A stretch of 6,807 bases of DNA from JAAZNV01 sp049297375 (GCA_049297375.1 JBAQUF010000056.1:1-6807), one strand, 5' to 3'; positions 1 through 6,807 are shown, numbered from the stretch's first letter. The notes: generated by a model not told the origin, from the sequence alone. Program-made: numbers and translations.

Positions 1-2268
1 GGATTATCTAATCTTAAGAACAAACTTCCAGTTCCGGATATGTTTAATATAAAAGATTTAAGTTGGAAGCCTAAGATTGGATTAAAAGAAGGAATATCTA
101 AAACACTTGATTCATTTGGATACAAGATAAACACTAATGCATTTAAACCTAACAAGTTAGTTGAAGAGAAGATTAAGAATCAGCAAGTACCTGTAGATAA
201 ATTAATCTCTTTAAAAGGATTAAAGCCTGAACCTGAACCTTCTATTGCTTCAAAGTCTAAAACAATTAGTGTTTTTAAAAAGCAAGAAAAACAAAAAAAG
301 AAAGAAAAGCCTATGTATGTTTTTAAAAAAGCTGGGATTAAAACTCCAAACTTTGAAGATGCTTTTTCTAGTATAAAAGGAAATGCTAAAAATTTTGGAT
401 ATAGAGTGAAAGCCGACATAGGTATAGGTATGAGTGTATTTGCTGTAGCTTTATCAGCTTTGCTTGTTTTTGTAGGACTTCCTGTAATTGGAACTTATGC
501 AAATACAACAAAAGGAGCATCTCTTTTACTTGAAGTTCAAAATTCTGCGCTGAATTTAGATTCAACTAATCTTAGTAAAAGTACACTAAATGCCTATAAC
601 AGTTTTAAGAGTGCTAGAGTTTCCCTTAGAAGAACCAAGTGGTTATTTCACCTGGTTAGAAAGAATGAAGAATATATATCTTACGACAAACTTCTTGGTT
701 CGCTTGCATACTTTTCTAAAGCTGGAAATTATGCTTCAGAAGCAGTAAAACCATTAGAATTAGTGTTTGAAGCTTTAAAACCTCAAAGTAGTAAGAACCT
801 TGATATAGAAGCATTTAACCAAGCTAAATTAAGTATATCGAGTGCAGAAGAGTATTTAAGATTGGCTGAAGCAGACGCATCTGGAGTTAATGAAACACTT
901 CTTCCTAAAAGTATTAAAGAAAAAGCTTTGGATTATGAAAATAAACTTCCTAAAGTACAAAAGTATATAGATTATATGTCCACAATTGTGTCTGATCTTC
1001 CATCTATTCTTGGATCATCTGGTGAAAAGAAATATATATTTTGGTTTCAGAACAACAATGAGATAAGACCAACTGGTGGTTTTATTGGTTCTTATGGTGT
1101 ACTAACTCTTGAAGAAGGAAAAATAAAAGATCTTGTGATTGATGATATTTATAATCCTGATGGTCAAATAGATATCAGAAACATAGAAGTTATTCCACCT
1201 GAACAAATTACAAAGTTCTTAAGTGAAGATAAGTTGTATTTAAGAAATTCAAATTGGAATCCAGATTTTCCTAAATCTGTAAAAATGTTTGATGATCTTT
1301 ATTTTAAGATAACAGGGGATACAGTTAGTGGATATGTCGCTTTGGACTTAGAATTTGTTAAAGGATTGTTAAGAGTGACTGGTCCTATATATCTTGCTCA
1401 ATATAATGAAAACATAAGTGCAGATAATCTTGCTGAAAGAGCTCAATATTACAGCGGTTTTGATTATAAGGAAGGCTCTGCTGATAAAAAATCCTTTTTA
1501 ACTGTACTTGGAGGCAAACTTTTAGAAAGAATCTTTTCTATGGAGAAGAAAGATCTTCCTAAAGTACTTAGTGAAGTACAAAGATCATTTAATCAAAGAC
1601 ATCTTTCTGTTTATTTTTCAAATAGCCCTATTAACTCTATCCTAAGGGAAGAAAAATATGATGGAAGTTTAGTTGATACAAATGAAGATTATCTGTATGT
1701 AGTTAATTCAAACTTAGGTGGAACAAAAGCTAACTACTATGTTAGGAATAAGATGACATATGAAGTAAATTCAATGACAAGAGACGGTCTTCTTAGAGCA
1801 AACCTTTATCTTGATTACGATAATACTGCAGACAGCAAGGCGTGGCCTGGAGGTCCTTATACAAATTATGTAAGAGTTTTAAGTCAAAATGGATCAAAGC
1901 TAACTGGCGCAAAGATTATTTTAGATGGAGGACAGGAGACAGACATATTTAAAGACATTGTGGTAGCAAAAGAAGGAAAATACAACTCATTTGAAACAAG
2001 TTTTAAGATAGATCCTAAAGAAACAGCAAGAATAGTTATAAGTTATGATCTTCCTGTAAACCTTTCTATTACAAAAGAACAAAAGAAATATAGTCTTTTG
2101 TGGCAAAAACAACCCGGAACAGTTGGAGATGAGTTTTTCTTTATCTTTTCACCTCCTTTTGGAACCACCGTTGAAATAAATAGCGCTAATTTAGGCTCTG
2201 TTGAGGGATTAATGAAAGCAAGTGGAACACTAGAAAAAGATTTAAGTTTCTACCTCCTATTAAAATAG
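1..2268 (+). CDS. DUF4012 domain-containing membrane-anchored protein (5' partial)
   Basis: Probable cell-surface protein of unknown function, common in CPR bacteria. The first in-frame ATG is at 40 (742 residues from there), but the frame is open through 13 more codons to base 1 and no Shine-Dalgarno precedes that ATG, so the real start is probably upstream. Numbering from this Met, residues 1-125 are hydrophilic and lysine-rich with a PEPEP stretch (cytoplasmic side). About 131-152 is a single hydrophobic helix (VFAVALSALLVFVGLPVIG), and the rest should lie outside the membrane. Residues 155-320 look mostly helical. The family signature follows: YIFWFQNNNEIRPTGGFIGS around 333-351, with RPTGG at 343-347. 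Near the C terminus WQKQPGT (688-694) also matches what I recall of DUF4012 proteins. The gene ends in TAG, 68 bases before the PrgI gene, which has its own promoter, so the two need not be co-transcribed. The DUF4012 assignment is firm; function is unknown, and a cell-envelope role is inference. Confidence 0.88.
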   Translation, partial: GLSNLKNKLPVPDMFNIKDLSWKPKIGLKEGISKTLDSFGYKINTNAFKPNKLVEEKIKNQQVPVDKLISLKGLKPEPEPSIASKSKTISVFKKQEKQKKKEKPMYVFKKAGIKTPNFEDAFSSIKGNAKNFGYRVKADIGIGMSVFAVALSALLVFVGLPVIGTYANTTKGASLLLEVQNSALNLDSTNLSKSTLNAYNSFKSARVSLRRTKWLFHLVRKNEEYISYDKLLGSLAYFSKAGNYASEAVKPLELVFEALKPQSSKNLDIEAFNQAKLSISSAEEYLRLAEADASGVNETLLPKSIKEKALDYENKLPKVQKYIDYMSTIVSDLPSILGSSGEKKYIFWFQNNNEIRPTGGFIGSYGVLTLEEGKIKDLVIDDIYNPDGQIDIRNIEVIPPEQITKFLSEDKLYLRNSNWNPDFPKSVKMFDDLYFKITGDTVSGYVALDLEFVKGLLRVTGPIYLAQYNENISADNLAERAQYYSGFDYKEGSADKKSFLTVLGGKLLERIFSMEKKDLPKVLSEVQRSFNQRHLSVYFSNSPINSILREEKYDGSLVDTNEDYLYVVNSNLGGTKANYYVRNKMTYEVNSMTRDGLLRANLYLDYDNTADSKAWPGGPYTNYVRVLSQNGSKLTGAKIILDGGQETDIFKDIVVAKEGKYNSFETSFKIDPKETARIVISYDLPVNLSITKEQKKYSLLWQKQPGTVGDEFFFIFSPPFGTTVEINSANLGSVEGLMKASGTLEKDLSFYLLLK

Positions 2269-2274
2269 CTCACT

Positions 2275-2298
2275 TAAAACAGTCTAATCTTTGTTTTA
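2275..2298. repeat. Short inverted repeat between DUF4012 gene and promoter
   Basis: TAAAACA (2275-2281) and TGTTTTA (2292-2298) are perfect 7-base inverted arms around a 10-base spacer. The repeat starts 6 bases after the DUF4012 stop codon and ends 2 bases before the -35 box. In RNA it would give a weak stem with only two G-C pairs and no U tract afterwards, so it is a poor intrinsic terminator. Its position also suits an operator. Such a repeat may arise by chance in AT-rich DNA. Confidence 0.25.
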
Positions 2299-2300
2299 TC

Positions 2301-2329
2301 TTGCCGAATTAAGCTTTACGCCATATAAT
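2301..2329 (+). promoter_or_regulatory. Sigma70-type promoter of the PrgI-TraC-VirB4 operon
   Basis: A -35 box TTGCCG (2301-2306, four of six consensus bases) is followed after exactly 17 bases by a perfect -10 box TATAAT (2324-2329). It lies in the only sizeable gap of the window and points at the PrgI gene. Only 7 bases separate the -10 box from the ATG at 2337, so the expected transcription start falls on or within a base or two of the start codon. This predicts a leaderless mRNA, which fits the absence of any purine-rich ribosome binding site before that ATG. Confidence 0.75.
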
Positions 2330-2336
2330 CTAAATA

Positions 2337-3971
2337 ATGCCCTTAGCTGATTTACCTCAGACAAATAGACAACATCCAGTTCCACAGAACATTATGGATG
2401 TGGAATTTAAACTCATTGGTGATTTAACAATGAGGCAGTTTGCATACCTTCTAATATTTGGTTTATCAGCTTACTTCTCTTACCTTATTGTTATAGGGAT
2501 ATTTAAGTGGCCTATTGTTATCACTCTTGCACTTTTAGGAATTGGTCTTGCATTTGTTCCTGTTGAAGAAAGAGGTTTAGATGAATGGATTGTTAATTTC
2601 TTTAAAGCAATTAATTCTCCCACTCAAAGAATATGGAAAAAAGAACCACAAATACCTTCTGCTTTTCTTTATGACAACATTGCAGTTGTTAAGCAAGAAA
2701 TGATTACTCTTGCTCCAACTTCAAGTAGAAGAAAGCTTGAAGAATATTTAAAATATCAAAAAGATAGTGATGTAGTAGATGTGTTGGATATTCCAGAAAA
2801 AGAATATATTTTAAAGGTTAAAAGAGCATATCCTTCCATTTCTACATCACAGCCTGTCTTGACAGCTCCCACTTTAGTTTCTGAGCCTAGTGTTGGAGTT
2901 GCATTAGAAGAGCCCTTAGTTGAGGTACCTGTTAAAGAGGAAGAACCTGAACAAGTAGAGAAACAACCAGAGGAAAAAAGTGAAGAAGGCAAAGAAGTTA
3001 AGGAAGAATCCAAGCTTGAAACAAAAGAAGTGCTAAAGAGGAAACCAGTAGGTCAAAGGGAACAACTTCCCCACATAATGAGTATAAGAAGAAACATTCA
3101 AAAAGCAAAGCAAATCATTATGCCAAATGTCATAAATATTAGAAAAGAAGAAATGAGTTACGAGCCAATTACTCCTGACATGCATTCAGGAAGAAAGTTT
3201 GTTAATTTAGTTCCGTCAGAAGTTGAATTAATCCTCCCCATAAGAGGAGAAAGAGTAATAAAAACTTCTGATGAGATAGAAAATGAAGAAGATTTAAAAG
3301 AAAAGACTTCTCAGCTTAAAGACTTGCTTTCAAAGATTAGGGAAGAAGAAGGATTATCAGAAGTTCCAACTGTACAAGCACTTAAAGAAGTGTCTGAAGT
3401 GGGAGTAAAGAAACAAGCCAGCAGTGTTGTCGAGAAACTAGAACAACAAAATGAAGAACTAAGTAGAGAAATAGAAAAGTTGCAAAGTCAAATAAATAGG
3501 GGGAAATCTATGTCTCTTGAGACTGAAACTCAGGAGCAATTGCTAAAGAGGCTTGAATCTCAAAAAGAAAAGATAGCCTCAAGCTATACTGAGCTTAGAA
3601 GACAAGTTCAAGATCTTCAAAAGAAGCTTGAAGAAAAGACAAATGTATCTACTGGACCTGAATATTTAGCTAAGGCTCAAGGACAAATTCCTGTTATGAC
3701 AGATAAGCCAAACGTAGTTACTGGAGTAGTTAGAGGATCTGACGGAAAGTTTCTAAGTGATATTCTTTTGATAATTAAGAATACTAGAGGGGAAGCTGTA
3801 AGAGCTTTTAAAACAAATTCTCTTGGACAATTTATTGCTACAACACCGTTACAGAATGGTGCGTATACTATTGAAGTAAGTCCGGTGAATAAAACTACAC
3901 TTACCTTTGATATAATTCCTATAGAAGTTAAGGGGGAAGTAATTCCACCATTGGAGATTTCTGGAAGATAG
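2337..3971 (+). CDS. PrgI-family T4SS membrane protein with coiled-coil and carboxypeptidase-regulatory-like C-terminal domain
   Basis: Likely inner-membrane component (VirB3-like) of a type IV secretion-like machine, 544 residues. The PrgI signature is at the N terminus: QHPVPQNIMDVEFKLIGDLT at 12-31, then two membrane helices at about 35-55 and 58-75, and WIVNFFKAINSPTQRIWKK at 84-102. Ordinary PrgI proteins of Gram-positive conjugative elements are only about 110-130 residues and stop near here. This one continues with a linker, a very acidic low-complexity stretch (about 190-240, rich in E, K, V and P), a middle region of unknown fold, predicted coiled coils (about 362-388 with L368, L375, I379, L382 and I386 in heptad register, and 399-434), and a final domain from about 458 to 544. 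That domain begins NVVTGVVRGSDGKFLSDI and contains TNSLGQFIATTPLQNGAYTI, typical of carboxypeptidase-regulatory-like (transthyretin-type) beta-sandwiches. The start at 2337 is chosen because the next ATG (residue 20) would cut into the conserved PVPQNI motif. The ATG has no Shine-Dalgarno and sits directly after the -10 box. It is the first gene of the operon. Which side of the membrane the tail faces is not clear from sequence alone. Confidence 0.88.
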   Translation: MPLADLPQTNRQHPVPQNIMDVEFKLIGDLTMRQFAYLLIFGLSAYFSYLIVIGIFKWPIVITLALLGIGLAFVPVEERGLDEWIVNFFKAINSPTQRIWKKEPQIPSAFLYDNIAVVKQEMITLAPTSSRRKLEEYLKYQKDSDVVDVLDIPEKEYILKVKRAYPSISTSQPVLTAPTLVSEPSVGVALEEPLVEVPVKEEEPEQVEKQPEEKSEEGKEVKEESKLETKEVLKRKPVGQREQLPHIMSIRRNIQKAKQIIMPNVINIRKEEMSYEPITPDMHSGRKFVNLVPSEVELILPIRGERVIKTSDEIENEEDLKEKTSQLKDLLSKIREEEGLSEVPTVQALKEVSEVGVKKQASSVVEKLEQQNEELSREIEKLQSQINRGKSMSLETETQEQLLKRLESQKEKIASSYTELRRQVQDLQKKLEEKTNVSTGPEYLAKAQGQIPVMTDKPNVVTGVVRGSDGKFLSDILLIIKNTRGEAVRAFKTNSLGQFIATTPLQNGAYTIEVSPVNKTTLTFDIIPIEVKGEVIPPLEISGR

Positions 3972-3984
3972 AAAGAAGAAAAAA

Positions 3985-4686
3985 ATGACTGCTCAAACTA
4001 AATCTACAACTCAAGATCATTTAGACATTTTAGATATAAAGGATAACTTTGTAATTCTTAAAAATGGAACTGTTTGTGCAGTAATTCAGACAACTGCTGT
4101 AAACTTTGATCTCCTTTCTGAAATTGAACAAGATGCTATTATTGCTGCCTTTTCTATGCTTTTAAATTCAATTACGTTCCCTATTCAAATTGTTATTAGA
4201 TCAAGAAAATTAGATATATCAAAGTATGTGGATAAGGTTAGAAAAGTTGAATCAAAAATTACAGATCCTCTTCTTAAACACCAAGCTGAAGCATATAGAA
4301 AGTTTGTACAAGAAGTTATTAAGGTAAATGAGGTATTAGATAAGAAGTTTTACGTTGTTATTGCATCTGGTCTTTCAAGAGTGGGACAAGAAGGTGCTGG
4401 TGCGTTTGACTGGTTTATGAAATTACTAGGAAAGCAGAATAAAAGAGTTAGCGTAAATGTAGAAAAGGTTTTAAGAGATGGAATAGTGGAGTTATCTCCA
4501 AAGGTTGATCACATTACTAAAGAATTTAACAGGATTGGGATAAAGACAAAACAGCTTTCTACTCAAGAGTTGGTAGAGTTGTATTTTGATATTTACAATC
4601 CAAGTACTACGCATGGTCAAAGGATTAGAACTAATGTAGATGACTATAAAACAGCAATAGTAAATCCAGCAATTATTGAGGAATAA
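3985..4686 (+). CDS. TraC-like protein, VirB4-associated
   Basis: A 233-residue soluble protein with no signal peptide or membrane helix. The N-terminal part (residues 11-77) has the pattern I associate with TraC-like proteins coded beside VirB4: LDILDIKDNFVILKNGT, then TTAVNFDLLSEIEQDAIIAA, then LLNSITFPIQIVIRSRKLDI. It closes with ELVELYFDIYNPS (about 200-212), resembling the segment found before the ATPase domain in VirB4/TraC N-terminal regions. It has no Walker motifs, so it is not an ATPase itself. A partner or detached N-terminal module of the VirB4 coded just downstream is the best guess. The start lies 13 bases after the PrgI stop; the purine-rich run GAAAGAAG (3971-3978 region) is a weak ribosome binding site, and translational coupling to the upstream gene is likely. 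The stop TAA is 2 bases before the VirB4 ATG. Family membership is fairly secure; the molecular role is inferred. Confidence 0.8.
   Translation: MTAQTKSTTQDHLDILDIKDNFVILKNGTVCAVIQTTAVNFDLLSEIEQDAIIAAFSMLLNSITFPIQIVIRSRKLDISKYVDKVRKVESKITDPLLKHQAEAYRKFVQEVIKVNEVLDKKFYVVIASGLSRVGQEGAGAFDWFMKLLGKQNKRVSVNVEKVLRDGIVELSPKVDHITKEFNRIGIKTKQLSTQELVELYFDIYNPSTTHGQRIRTNVDDYKTAIVNPAIIEE
4678..4682 (+). promoter_or_regulatory. Shine-Dalgarno site of the VirB4 gene
   Basis: GAGGA lies within the last codons of the TraC-like gene, 6 bases before the ATG at 4689. It is the clearest ribosome binding site in the window and fixes the VirB4 start. It contrasts with the missing site before the PrgI gene at 2337, and shows that internal operon genes here do use Shine-Dalgarno initiation. 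Confidence 0.75.
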
Positions 4687-4688
4687 AC

Positions 4689-6807
4689 ATGGCACTAAAT
4701 TTATTTACAATGCTTGATAAAAACAAAAAGAAGAAGGATAGTTCACCTTCTGGTGAAAAGACTCCTCCTCAAATACTAGCTGAAGGTATGCTTAATGTTA
4801 AAGATATTATTGCTCCTTCTGCAATTGAAGTTGATTTCAACACTTTGAAGATTGGAAACATGTACTACAGAACAATCTTTGTTTCTGGGTATCCTAGGTT
4901 TGTTGGAGCAAACTGGCTTTCTCCAATAATTAACTTTGAACACACACTCCTTATGTCTATGTTTTATTACCCTGTTAAATCAAAGGTTATTCTTGATGAC
5001 TTAAGAAGAAAGATCACTGAACTTGAAGCTACAACAATGACTAATCAAGAAAAAGGAAAGATTGTTGATCCTGTTGTTCAAGCAGCACTTGAAGATGCTA
5101 ATGCTTTGCAAGAACAACTTGTAAAAGGAGTAGAAAAATACTTTCAGTTTTCTTTTTATATAACAATTCCTGCTTATTCTCTTGAAGAGCTTGATAATAT
5201 TACTTCAAAACTTGAATCAACTCTTGCTTCTCTTCTTTTAATATCAAAAACAGCCTCACTTCAAATGGAAGATGCTTTTCAATCTTCTATACCAGATGGT
5301 ATGGATAAGCTTCTTATTACAAGAAACATGGATACCACAAGTCTTGCCACCACATTCCCTTTTACATCTTCTGATTTAACAATGGAAGAAGGAATAATGT
5401 ATGGAATAAATAAACACAATGGTTCCCTTGTAATTTTTGATAGATTCTCAATGGAAAATGCTAACTCAGTAGTATTCGCAAAATCTGGAGCTGGAAAATC
5501 TTATTATGTAAAGCTTGAAGCCTTAAGACTTCTTGTGTTTGGAGCTGAAGTTATGATTATTGATCCTGAAGAAGAATACAGGGAGTTATGTGATGTAGTT
5601 GGTGGAAACTATATAAGCTTTTCTGCAAATTCCACTCATAAGATTAATCCATTTGATTTATCTGGAATTGCAGTAGAGGGTGAAAATGAATTAGGACAAA
5701 AACTAATATCTCTAATTACTCTTCTTAAACTTATGCTTGGAGGATTAAATCCAACAGAAGAAGCTATTCTTGATAGAGCTTTAATTGAAACATATAGAAT
5801 AAAAGGAATAACTACAGATCCAGAAACCCAAGCAACCAAAGAACCTCCTGTTATGGAAGATCTGTATAAAGTACTTTTAGGTGCTGAAGAACCAGAAGCA
5901 AAGAGTATGGCAGAAAGACTTGAAAGATTTATTAAAGGCTCTATGACTGGAATATTTGATTCTCAGTCAAATATAAATCTTAGCAGCAAAATGACAGTAT
6001 TTTCTACTAAAAACTTAGAAGAAGCTTTAAGGCCAATAGCTTTTTATATGATTCTTGATTTTGTGTGGACAACAATAAAAAGAGAGTTAAAGAAAAGAAT
6101 ATTAATTGTTGAAGAGGCTTGGTACTTAATGCAAAATCCAGATAGTGCTAGGTTTATATATGGAATTGCAAAAAGAGCTAGAAAGTATTATTTAGGATTA
6201 ACTACTATTTCTCAAGATGTAGACGATTTCTTAACATCTGAGTATGGAAAAGCAGTTGTTACTAATTCTTCTATTCAAATGTTGCTTAAGCAGCACCCTG
6301 CTGCAATAGATAAAGTTGCAGATACCTTTTATCTATCAGAAGGTGAAAGAAGATTTCTTCTTTCAGCAGGAATTGGAGAAGGTTTATTCTTTGCTGGAGC
6401 AAATCATGTTGCTATTAAAGTTATGGCTTCTGAAGCTGAACATAAGTTAATAACTACAAATCCAGAAGAAATATTGAGACTAAGAAGGGAAAGAGAAGAG
6501 CAAGGATCAAAACTTCAACCTCAGCCAATTGTTAGATCTGTTTATAAACCTTATAAGCGAGAAAGTTCAGATGATGAATATACTACTTTTGATTCCAGTG
6601 GTAATGTAAAACCTGAGTTTACACCTCAAAAGGCAGAGAAAGCTATACCTAATGTGGTAGTTACCCCTAAAGTGTCTTCTCAAGTCCCGCTTGAAGTTAA
6701 GAAATTTGGACCTGAAGGGGAAGTTAAGCTTGACGATATTAAACACGAGGAAAGTCATAAAGATCATTCTCAAATGCCACATGAATTAAGAACTGATACT
6801 AAAGAAG
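4689..6807 (+). CDS. virB4: VirB4-family conjugation/secretion ATPase (3' partial)
   Basis: Cytoplasmic hexameric-type ATPase that energises assembly or transport in type IV secretion systems. The frame runs 706 codons from ATG 4689 to the window edge with no stop. Residues 10-18 are lysine-rich. About 30-240 is the VirB4 N-terminal region (for example MYYRTIFVSGYPRFVGANWL). The ATPase domain has Walker A AKSGAGKS at 264-271 (K270, S271), then IIDPEEEY at 290-297 and KINPFDL at 318-324. The Walker B-type strand is ILIVEEAW at 471-478, with glutamate E475 where VirB4 proteins usually carry aspartate. The conserved TTISQDVDDFL follows at 505-515, then LLKQHPAAID at 532-541, and GEGLFFAGANHVAIKV leads into the end of the core near 598. 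Beyond about 600 comes a hydrophilic, low-complexity tail of more than 100 residues rich in K, E, P and S, probably disordered, whose end is outside the window. It follows the TraC-like gene by 2 bases with a good Shine-Dalgarno. Family assignment is secure; the substrate transported is not known. Confidence 0.93.
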   Translation, partial: MALNLFTMLDKNKKKKDSSPSGEKTPPQILAEGMLNVKDIIAPSAIEVDFNTLKIGNMYYRTIFVSGYPRFVGANWLSPIINFEHTLLMSMFYYPVKSKVILDDLRRKITELEATTMTNQEKGKIVDPVVQAALEDANALQEQLVKGVEKYFQFSFYITIPAYSLEELDNITSKLESTLASLLLISKTASLQMEDAFQSSIPDGMDKLLITRNMDTTSLATTFPFTSSDLTMEEGIMYGINKHNGSLVIFDRFSMENANSVVFAKSGAGKSYYVKLEALRLLVFGAEVMIIDPEEEYRELCDVVGGNYISFSANSTHKINPFDLSGIAVEGENELGQKLISLITLLKLMLGGLNPTEEAILDRALIETYRIKGITTDPETQATKEPPVMEDLYKVLLGAEEPEAKSMAERLERFIKGSMTGIFDSQSNINLSSKMTVFSTKNLEEALRPIAFYMILDFVWTTIKRELKKRILIVEEAWYLMQNPDSARFIYGIAKRARKYYLGLTTISQDVDDFLTSEYGKAVVTNSSIQMLLKQHPAAIDKVADTFYLSEGERRFLLSAGIGEGLFFAGANHVAIKVMASEAEHKLITTNPEEILRLRREREEQGSKLQPQPIVRSVYKPYKRESSDDEYTTFDSSGNVKPEFTPQKAEKAIPNVVVTPKVSSQVPLEVKKFGPEGEVKLDDIKHEESHKDHSQMPHELRTDTKE

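Noticed and set aside
180..419. Minus-strand open frame of 79 codons inside the DUF4012 gene
   Set aside because: It lies wholly within the lysine-rich N-terminal part of a well-supported gene; its Phe-rich translation is the antisense of AAA/AAG codons.
2269..2300. Intrinsic terminator after the DUF4012 gene
   Set aside because: The only hairpin possible is AT-rich with two G-C pairs and is not followed by a run of T.
2756..3013. Minus-strand open frame of 85 codons inside the PrgI-family gene
   Set aside because: Its Ser/Thr-rich translation mirrors the acidic linker of the sense gene; there is no ribosome binding site or recognisable domain.
4492..4695. Minus-strand open frame spanning the TraC-like/VirB4 junction
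   Set aside because: It overlaps two confident + strand genes and has no family features.
5636..5839. Minus-strand open frame inside virB4
   Set aside because: It is a shadow of the ATPase domain coding sequence, with no independent support.
6567..6782. Minus-strand open frame opposite the VirB4 C-terminal tail
   Set aside because: The + strand frame continues without interruption from the ATPase core. The antisense translation is a low-complexity mix of hydrophobic and basic residues without a recognisable motif.
1..6807. Recoded genetic code (TGA as glycine)
   Set aside because: No in-frame TGA occurs in any of the four genes and glycine is coded by ordinary GGN codons.
1..6807. CRISPR array, tRNA/rRNA genes, insertion sequence or attachment site
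   Set aside because: Coding sequence fills nearly the whole window; no regularly spaced repeats, cloverleaf-like segments, transposase motifs or terminal inverted repeats were seen.

Overview
This AT-rich window (about one third G+C by eye) looks like chromosomal DNA from a Candidate Phyla Radiation (Patescibacteria) bacterium, perhaps near Microgenomates/Katanobacteria. The evidence is the gene set (a DUF4012 surface protein, a two-helix PrgI-type protein with a long soluble tail, a separate TraC-like protein and a VirB4 ATPase), a near-exclusive use of AGA/AGG for arginine, and tight packing. There is no in-frame TGA in any of the four genes, and the three visible stops are TAG, TAG and TAA. 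The standard bacterial code therefore fits, and the TGA=Gly code of Gracilibacteria/Absconditabacteria is not supported. The lineage call is an inference from gene content, not a measurement.

Layout, all on the + strand: (1) 1-2268, a DUF4012 membrane-anchored protein whose frame is open to the left edge, so its true start is outside the window. (2) 2269-2336, the only sizeable intergenic gap, 68 bases, with a weak inverted repeat and a well-formed sigma70-type promoter (TTGCCG, 17 bases, TATAAT). (3) 2337-3971, a PrgI-family protein extended by an acidic linker, coiled coils and a C-terminal beta-sandwich domain. (4) 3985-4686, a TraC-like protein. (5) 4689 to the right edge, a VirB4-type conjugation/secretion ATPase with a long hydrophilic C-terminal tail, 3' end missing.

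Genes 3-5 are separated by 13 and 2 bases and form one transcription unit, read from the promoter at 2301-2329. Together they make the inner-membrane and energy part of a type IV secretion-like machine. The PrgI-like protein (VirB3-like) sits in the membrane, VirB4 powers it from the cytoplasm, and the TraC-like protein probably associates with VirB4. No relaxase, coupling protein, VirB6-like channel protein or mobile-element boundary is visible, so conjugation, DNA uptake and protein export remain equally open.

The points most worth a second look are the apparently leaderless start of the PrgI gene, the unusual architecture of the PrgI fusion, and the split TraC-like/VirB4 arrangement. The general system type is known from gene annotation in CPR genomes, but its biological role is, to my knowledge, not established.
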